Origin: Monodelphis domestica
Lineage: Eukaryota; Chordata; Mammalia; Didelphimorphia; Didelphidae
NCBI RefSeq assembly: GCF_027887165.1
Contig: NC_077232.1
Coordinates: forward strand, 12,105,636-12,169,635
Direction of reading: 5' to 3'
DNA length: 64,000 bases
Made by a program: the position numbers and the translations under genes. Positions 58,401 through 64,000 of the stretch are shown here, piece after piece; position 1 is the first letter of the stretch; every line of letters starts with the position of its first letter. The notes beneath the pieces were generated by a model. The model saw only the letters and a list, made by a program, of their open reading frames with translations, did no database searches and was not told where the DNA came from.

Positions 58401-61400
58401 CTGTTGGTCAACCTAAGTAGTCTGGTCTGCTTGGCAGGTCTATCCCAATAGTGGAGAAGGGGCATCAGGCTTCTCAAGCTTGATGCCAGGATCCTGTAAG
58501 TTCATCTGATTCTGTACTCACCAAGCAACCTTCTGATCTTAATTTGGTTTCCCAAATAGGCTCTCCTACTGGGAAGAGAATGCGCTGACCAGCCGACAAA
58601 AGTATTCCGGTCCGCTTGGCAGTTATATTTCTCATTGTAAATTAATAAATTGGCATTCTGGTTTATGAATCAGTCTCTTGTGAGTTTGGTTAGCGTGAAT
58701 CAATCCCCCAGGGTCCGATCACCCCTGGGTGAACTGATAAAATCGAGTTTCTGAACCTGCAAAAGCTGAGGACCAGACCTGGACTGTGGTATCCTCACCA
58801 AGGTGCAGCCACTCTTCAAGGCCCAGCCTGAAACAGCCAGCTTACTTAACCTTACTTAACCACAGTCCCATGACATTTGAAGGTCACTGGGTGTTTCTCC
58901 TGTTTAGGCACTACCTGCAAAGTCCAGCCCTGCATTGGGGCTCCTCTCCCAGGTACAAGGATGGCCCCCTCACTGTTCTGTAGGAATACCTCTCCTCTGA
59001 TTGTCTATTTGATTCCTAGGGTCTCAACCCCTTGTGTTCTGGGTTATGGTCACTCTACTTTCTTGACCACTTAAACAAGTCCCTTTGGTTTGAGAGCCTT
59101 TCCTGACTTGCCAGTTTAAAAATTCCTCACTTGGCAGCAGTCTGAGGGAACAAGCTTGCACCTCTTTTTCATTGTTCACTCTTGACTGAGATGTTGCATT
59201 GAGGCAGTGGTGTTTTCTTTCTGCTGCCTCTTCCAGTTTGGCCTCTGTGATTCCTTTAAACACAGCCAGAGGTGTAGGTGCTGCATAAAATGGGACAGCT
59301 ACTCTTGGGGCCTATGGAAAGCTTAGGCACAAATTAAAACCACCTAGGTTGGAAAATTATTGCTAACAAGGCTGTTAGTTCTCAGGAAGGGGACATTGAT
59401 CATTTTTCTCCAGGCTTAGAGGCTATTGGGAGAACTGTGAAGAAAGAGGAGATTACGATGTGTTTAAGGAGTGAAACATTCCTCTACTTGGAGGTGTAGG
59501 GACTACTGAGTCAGTGGGGTGTGGTTCAGCCAAGGAATAGAAAGACTGGTCAGGTTGGGGCACTTTGAACCCCACTCATCAGGCTTCCAGATTGCCTGGT
59601 TGGAATATGCTATAGGTTTCTTGTGAAGAGCACTGTTAGCAACACCTGCTTCCCTCCAGGTGTCTGACTTAGAACGTCTTCAGATGAAGGAGATTGAGAG
59701 GAATGCTTTTCCCTGGAGGAAACCGTTTTTTGGAATAGCTCTTGGGCAGGGCAGTAGATTGGGATGCTCTGACTTTTCATAGTTGTGGAGGCACAGAATG
59801 AACCTGTAGGTCCCATCGGCTCTAGGGCATGTTCTGTGTGCAAGTGCTCAGTCCTTTCTCTTGGTGTTGGCACAGCCCGCTGGCAGAAAACCTCAGGATG
59901 CTATCTCCCCACCACTCCCTAAATTTCCAAATAACTTCACCCCTTCTTGCTTTGCTTCTCTGGCCTTCCTATTCGTGCACCCAGCCCTTTCCAAGCACAA
60001 TTGCCATTGGATTCCCATCCTCTCCAGTTGTGCAATGGCAAACAGATAGTTGTAGATACGTATGTAGAGAGGAAGGATGAGGGCTTGGTCTAGAGACCAT
60101 GAGTTCTTGTGTCACCCCAGCTTCACTGAGTGATAAGTAAATTTTACCTTCATTTCTCATTTGAGCCTTCCCTTCTTGAGGGAGGTATGGTGATGCTTCT
60201 GTGGAATCTTTGGCAGTCTCAGATAAATGAGTGATTCTGGAAGCATGCCCCCTGTCCCCAAGGAAAGACCCAGCAAATGAAGAGGGTAGCAGCAGCGATA
60301 GGCATGATTTCTGCTCCCTGAGCCTGTGGCTTCACTAAACTGTTCCTTTGCCAAGGCGATCAAGAGTGCAGAAGTTCATGTTTCCCCTAAATTGTAGACA
60401 CCTTAGTCAGATGTGTCCTTTGCTAGATCAAGATGGTGCAGGGGTTGTGTCTGGTGCTTGGGGCAGTAACACTAGCTCTGTTTTGCTTCGTAGGAGTACC
60501 ACCACGTGCCCACTCCCGAGATTCTAGTGATTCTGCTGATGGACGGGCCACTCCCACTGAGAACCTTGTGCCCCCGCCCCCCCGTGTGGACAAGCCCCCC
60601 AGTGTGCTGCCCTACTTCAGCCGCCCTCCCTCAGCTCTTCCCCTGATGGGTCTGCCCCCACCCCCCATCCCACCTCCACCTCCTCTCTCCTCGGGCTTTG
60701 GGGTCCCTCCTCCGCCTCCTGGTATCCATTACCAGCATCTCATGCCCCCCCCTCCCCGACTGCCTCCCCACCTGGCTGTGCCTCCTCCTGGGGCCATTCC
60801 ACCTGCCCTGCACCTCAACCCCGCCTTCTTCCCCCCACCAAATGCTGCAGTGGGGCCTCCGCCAGATGCTTACATCAAGGCCTCTGCACCCTATAACCAC
60901 CATGGCAGGTAAGGACTGCCCTGTTCCCTTCTAGAGAATTGGGCTAGATGAAGGGGAGTCAGTGTGTGAAGTATCTTCTCTCTGCCTGTGCTGCAGAGGA
61001 GGGTTTCTCCAAGCACACGACCCCCGCCTTTTCCTGCATCTCTGCCAGAAGAGTGCTCAGACCCAAGAAAGTGTGCCCTGCCTGTCACCTTGCTGTTGGA
61101 TTGCCCTTCAGTGGGGCTTTTCTTGTCTGCTTGGCCCAGGCCCTGTCCTCATTGTTCGCCCTGATGGACTTGACTAAATTCAGTTCCATAAGCGCTGGCT
61201 GCCCAGCCCTGATAGATAGGTGCTGGGTGGGGGGGGAAGGTGTGGGTATGGATTTGGGTTTTATGGTGCCAGCCTGTCCTCAAGGAGGCTGTGATGTGTT
61301 GGAGGAGATGACACATGAAGGAGGAGAGGTCAGTGCAACATCATACCCAATAAAGTGCCCTGCTGTACGGTACAGATCTAAGTGCCACGGGCGGTCAGGG

Positions 61401-63683
61401 ATGGTGTTGTCTCCGTGCAGCCGAGAGCTGGGCCCCCCGCCCCCGACGGTGTGTGAAGCCGAGTTCGAGGAGATCATGAATAGGAACAGAGCGATCTCCA
61501 GCAGTGCCATTTCCAAAGCTGTCTCTGGGGCCAGTGCAGGTAACTGCTTTTGCCTTTGCTTCTGTCCCCTGTCTTTCCCCTCAGCCTCTTCTTGGTGGTG
61601 GGACTATTCTGGGTCACACATCCCTCTTGGAGTGGGACAGTTTGGGGAAAGATGGTTTGCTTTTGGGCGCATATCCTATAGTGTTTGGGGAAGGTGATTT
61701 TTGGGTTTTGTATGCTGGAAGTTCTTCCCAAATTTACTTTTGTACACTGGCCCAGTCCACAATGAATCCACTTTTGGACCTGGGACAGAATGTTCCACGC
61801 ACCATTTCAATTCTGGGCTGGGCTGTAGAAAGATGCTTCTGCCTTGTAAACTTCTGCCTTGAACAAGGGAGCTCCCAAAGTGGGCAGAGATTGCGTGACC
61901 TAGATCAGATTTGCCATTCTGATGTAGACTTGGAGTATTTCGAGGAAATGCTTTGACTGGCCTGACTTTGACGGCTTCAGTCCCAGTCTGGACTTGAGGT
62001 AAAGGCGACTGATGCCACAGAACATTCTGGGCCATCTGCTATGGCTCTGTTGGGGCTAGTCTGGTGATCCTTCGTGCCTCAGGGTCAACCAGCAGCCAGG
62101 GTTAGGAGAGGCCTGGACCCTGGGGCTCCCCAGGCTGATACTGAGCCCAAGCGGGGGTGACCAGGCAGTCCCAGGCTCAATTGCTAGGCATCTCATTGCT
62201 GCCTCATGGTGTGAGTCGGGGCAAGTAGGTGCCCCCCAAAATGGCAGGCATTTATGAAACAAATGTTCATGCATTGATGTGCCTTTCTTATTCTATGCTA
62301 GATCTAGGGCTTTGGGCAAAATTGACACGCTGGGGTGCCCAGAAGAACATAGGGCTGAAAACATTAGCATCATCCTTCCAGGGATGGTCTTTTTCTCATC
62401 TTGGGCCATGAAGCCTAAAATACTCCAGAGGGCTATTTAGTGGATTTCTTTCCCACCTGCTAATGTGGGTTAGAGGCAGAAAGAGTAGACCTACATTTTC
62501 CTCTCCTGAATTTTTTCCTAAAAAAAAATCTTCTTTTACATTTGATTAAATCTTTATCTAATTTTTCTTGATCTCCTGCTATATTTCTTTGCCATTATTG
62601 TATCTCCCAGGATCTGGTCTTTCCTTTTCTCTTGCACAACTACCTTCAAGTCCTCATTTCTGTTCCCTCAGAATATCCTCAAGACCTTATTCTCAAGGGA
62701 CTCTGTCCTTGGACTCTTTCCTTCTTTACCTTGCTTTCTGTCCCAAAGTGTCCTGGTTAAGGCCAAGTCCCTGGCTCCCTGAACATGAATCCTGTGTTAG
62801 CCAGGGCCAGGTGGGAGCTGTGGATGGCCACATGCCTTGTCAGATAGTTCTGAGGTACATATGGACACCTCTGCTTTGGCTTGTCTTCCATCTTCCTCTC
62901 TTGATCCAGTTTGCTTCCATTGCTCTCCTACTCATTCTTGGCCTTTCCTACCCATCCCGAATCAGGGGATTATAGTGACGCTATTGAGACGCTCCTCACA
63001 GCCATTGCTGTCATCAAACAATCCCGGGTCGCCAACGACGAACGTTGCCGTGTGCTCATCTCCTCCCTTAAGGACTGTCTTCATGGCATCGAAGCCAAGT
63101 CCTACAGCGTGGGTGCCGGCGGGAGCTCTTCCAGGTGAGTTCCTGAATGGTCTGCTGGTCTACCAACCCTAATAGCCCTCTCCTAGGGATCGGTGAGGGG
63201 GGAAGTCATAACTGTAAGCCCCGACCTCCCTAGGACAAGTTCAGGAAGATGGAGGAAATCAGAAGGTTTTTTTTTTAATTATTATTAATCATCTTAGGTT
63301 ATGGTGCTAGCTAGGTGATACAAAGGCAGCTCTGTTAAGAAAAGGAATTTCAGTTTGTGTAGGCTTGATAATTTGACCTAAATGGAAATCATAGAATAGA
63401 GGAGTATAGTCAAATGCTGATACAAATGGCAACACCAAAAAATTTGTTCTTGAGCACCTTGAAGAGAGAATACCATTGAGCCCCTCTGGAGAACCCTGAA
63501 GGAAGAATCTTTTCCAACAGGAAAAGACACCGGTCCCGTGAGCGATCACCTAGCCGGTCCCGTGAGAGCAGCCGGAGGCACCGGGACCTGCTCCATAATG
63601 AGGATAGGCACGAGGATTATTTTCAAGAAAGGAATCGGGAGCATGAGAGACACCGGGACAGAGAACGGGACCGGCACCACTGA
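49385..63683 (+). CDS. CPSF7: CPSF7, cleavage and polyadenylation specificity factor subunit 7 (CFIm59)
   Basis: Eight coding exons: 49385-49438, 56016-56234, 57105-57208, 57550-57722, 60494-60908, 61421-61539, 62966-63134 and 63521-63683. They sum to 1416 bases, 471 aa plus TGA, equal to the human canonical length as I recall it. All junctions are GT/AG and in phase. With CPSF5/NUDT21, CPSF7 forms cleavage factor Im, which binds UGUA upstream of poly(A) sites in nuclear pre-mRNA. An acidic N-terminus [18 protein letters not shown] precedes the RRM (RNP2 VYVGSF 84-89; RNP1 QSKGYAEV 123-130). A proline-rich middle (about 205-330, runs such as [11 protein letters not shown]) and an Arg-rich RS/RE/RD-like tail (about 420-471) follow. 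The promoter is shared with SDHAF2. Confidence 0.98.
52258..52410 (-). repeat. tRNA-derived SINE, reverse, diverged
   Basis: CCTTACTTTCCATCCTAGTA to TATCCATGGAGCCACCTGAC. Confidence 0.72.
52898..53092 (-). repeat. tRNA-derived SINE, reverse, with target duplication
   Basis: The flanking repeats are CTAGGAACATTCTT (52884-52897) and CTAGAAACATTCTT (53093-53106). The sequence to its right, to ACTATAAACA at about 53153, recurs inside the composite at 18.65-18.71 kb. Confidence 0.85.
56016..56234 (+). CDS. CPSF7: CPSF7 coding exon 2
   Basis: 219 bases, phase 0-0, from CCCCTAG|GAC to TGG|GTGAGC. It encodes [20 protein letters not shown] and on to the RNP2 motif VYVGSF. Confidence 0.97.
57105..57208 (+). 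CDS. CPSF7: CPSF7 coding exon 3
   Basis: Encodes [20 protein letters not shown] and [14 protein letters not shown] of the RRM. The donor is AAAGG|GTAAGA, phase 2. Confidence 0.97.
57319..57344. repeat. (CA)n microsatellite in a CPSF7 intron
   Basis: About 12 clean CA units between coding exons 3 and 4. Confidence 0.9.
57550..57722 (+). CDS. CPSF7: CPSF7 coding exon 4, with two 5' splice sites
   Basis: Encodes the end of the RRM ([20 protein letters not shown]). Using donor GGGG|GTACGT (end 57722) adds nine residues within RECVRVPRG. Using AAAC|GTGAGT (end 57695) skips them. Both leave phase 1. Confidence 0.95.
57935..58105 (+). repeat. MIR-like element in a CPSF7 intron
   Basis: AGTGGAAGGAGCATTGGACT and CTCAGTTTCCTCATTTGTAA with the CORE-type middle worn. 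Confidence 0.65.
58560..58665 (+). other. CPSF7: Candidate alternative terminal exon of CPSF7 (intronic polyadenylation)
   Basis: An acceptor AAATAG|GC at 58558-58559 is in phase with the exon 4 donors. It would add [10 protein letters not shown] and a TGA at 58586-58588. A short 3' UTR follows with TGTA at 58636-58639, AATAAA at 58644-58649 and a GT-rich stretch (about 58673-58691). The product would be about 183 or 192 aa: the RRM without the proline-rich and Arg-rich parts. CpGs such as TATTCCGGTCCGC stand out in a CpG-poor intron. No transcript evidence is available; a fragment of an unrelated processed copy is the alternative. Confidence 0.4.
58666..60493 (+). other. CPSF7 intron, rest
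   Basis: No recent SINE was recognised in this 1.8 kb. Open frames show no recognisable protein. Confidence 0.5.
60494..60908 (+). CDS. CPSF7: CPSF7 coding exon 5, proline-rich
   Basis: 415 bases from TTCGTAG|GA to GCAG|GTAAGG. It encodes [20 protein letters not shown] and then the proline-rich region ending in APYNHHG. Confidence 0.97.
61421..61539 (+). CDS. CPSF7: CPSF7 coding exon 6
   Basis: From CCGTGCAG|CC to GCAG|GTAACT. It encodes [20 protein letters not shown] and [19 protein letters not shown]. Confidence 0.97.
61540..62965 (+). other. CPSF7 intron between coding exons 6 and 7
   Basis: No recognisable repeat signature or coding exon. A pyrimidine-rich stretch leads to the exon 7 acceptor. 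Confidence 0.5.
62966..63134 (+). CDS. CPSF7: CPSF7 coding exon 7
   Basis: Encodes [40 protein letters not shown] and on to AGGSSS. The donor is CCAG|GTGAGT. Confidence 0.97.
63521..63683 (+). CDS. CPSF7: CPSF7 coding exon 8 with stop codon
   Basis: Encodes [20 protein letters not shown] and the Arg-rich end RERDRHH, then TGA at 63681-63683. AAAG|GTGAGA follows the stop by five bases, so the 3' UTR is probably spliced to an exon outside the window. Confidence 0.97.
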
Positions 63684-63688
63684 GAAAG

Positions 63689-64000
63689 GTGAGACTGGCT
63701 CCACTCTGGTCACATTTCTTTTGGGGCCTCTGCTGGTGCAAACCCTGAGCATCATCTGCCCAGCTTGTGATGAGCCTGCCCTTGGGCTGGCTCTGAAGGT
63801 GGTAGGGAGTTATATAGGTGAAACCTCCTTCTTCCCTGCTACAATCTCTTGGGACTGTCTGCTCTCTCCCCCATCACAGTTTGAGTTAGGAAGCCAGGAA
63901 GTAAGGAAGCAAATCCGGGTCTAATATTCCCACCCTCTGTGATGGTTCTTGCTCCTGCATGTTGGTCTGTAGTAGGCCAGATGAATGATTCTTGAAAACA
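63689..64000 (+). other. Probable CPSF7 3' UTR intron, start
   Basis: It begins with the donor GTGAGA right after the stop-codon exon. No acceptor with a following AATAAA was found before the window ends. Confidence 0.5.

Noticed and set aside
60631-60903. Minus-strand open frame within CPSF7 exon 5
   Set aside because: Shadow of the proline-rich coding exon.

Overview
The window is vertebrate nuclear DNA from a mammal, and its repeats indicate a marsupial. It is dense in tRNA-derived SINEs with CORE/MIR-like internal sequence (A box near TGGCTCAGTGGA, B box near GGTTCAAATC), marsupial-type L1 ORF2 remnants and hAT-type MITEs. The species cannot be fixed from the sequence. Three protein-coding genes are present, in the block known from human 11q12 (CPSF7, SDHAF2, PPP1R32/SAXO4) but in inverted orientation.

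Layout. Positions 1-9.2 kb hold the 5' part of PPP1R32 (SAXO4) on the minus strand: six well supported coding exons, one possible exon cut by the left edge, a probable non-coding first exon, and a promoter with RFX-type X-box palindromes. From about 9.2 to 40.4 kb I see no gene. This stretch holds SINEs, L1 fragments, two copies of one MITE, three copies of a CpG-rich dispersed repeat, a 0.7-kb pyrimidine tract, a 0.96-kb purine tract, a CA-rich tract, a possible solo LTR, and a pair of nearly identical inverted arms (28.6-29.07 and 33.69-34.15 kb). From 40.4 to 48.5 kb lies SDHAF2 on the minus strand (four coding exons, 164 aa). A CpG island at 48.36-49.33 kb is the shared head-to-head promoter. 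From 49.4 to 63.7 kb lies CPSF7 on the plus strand (eight coding exons, 471 aa); its 3' UTR appears to continue beyond the window.

Function. CPSF7 encodes the 59-kDa subunit of cleavage factor Im, which helps choose poly(A) sites through UGUA elements. SDHAF2 is the mitochondrial assembly factor that promotes FAD attachment to SDHA. PPP1R32/SAXO4 is an axonemal protein. CPSF7 and SDHAF2 share a TATA-less housekeeping promoter; SAXO4 has its own cilia-type promoter. All splice phases were checked by hand and close in frame.

Most notable: (1) a recent-looking inverted duplication whose right arm lies beside the purine tract; (2) a candidate intronic terminal exon with its own AATAAA and UGUA motifs inside CPSF7, the gene for a UGUA-dependent 3'-processing factor; (3) a SINE-flank-SINE composite that shares flanking sequence with a CPSF7 intron. 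No wholly new gene system is evident.
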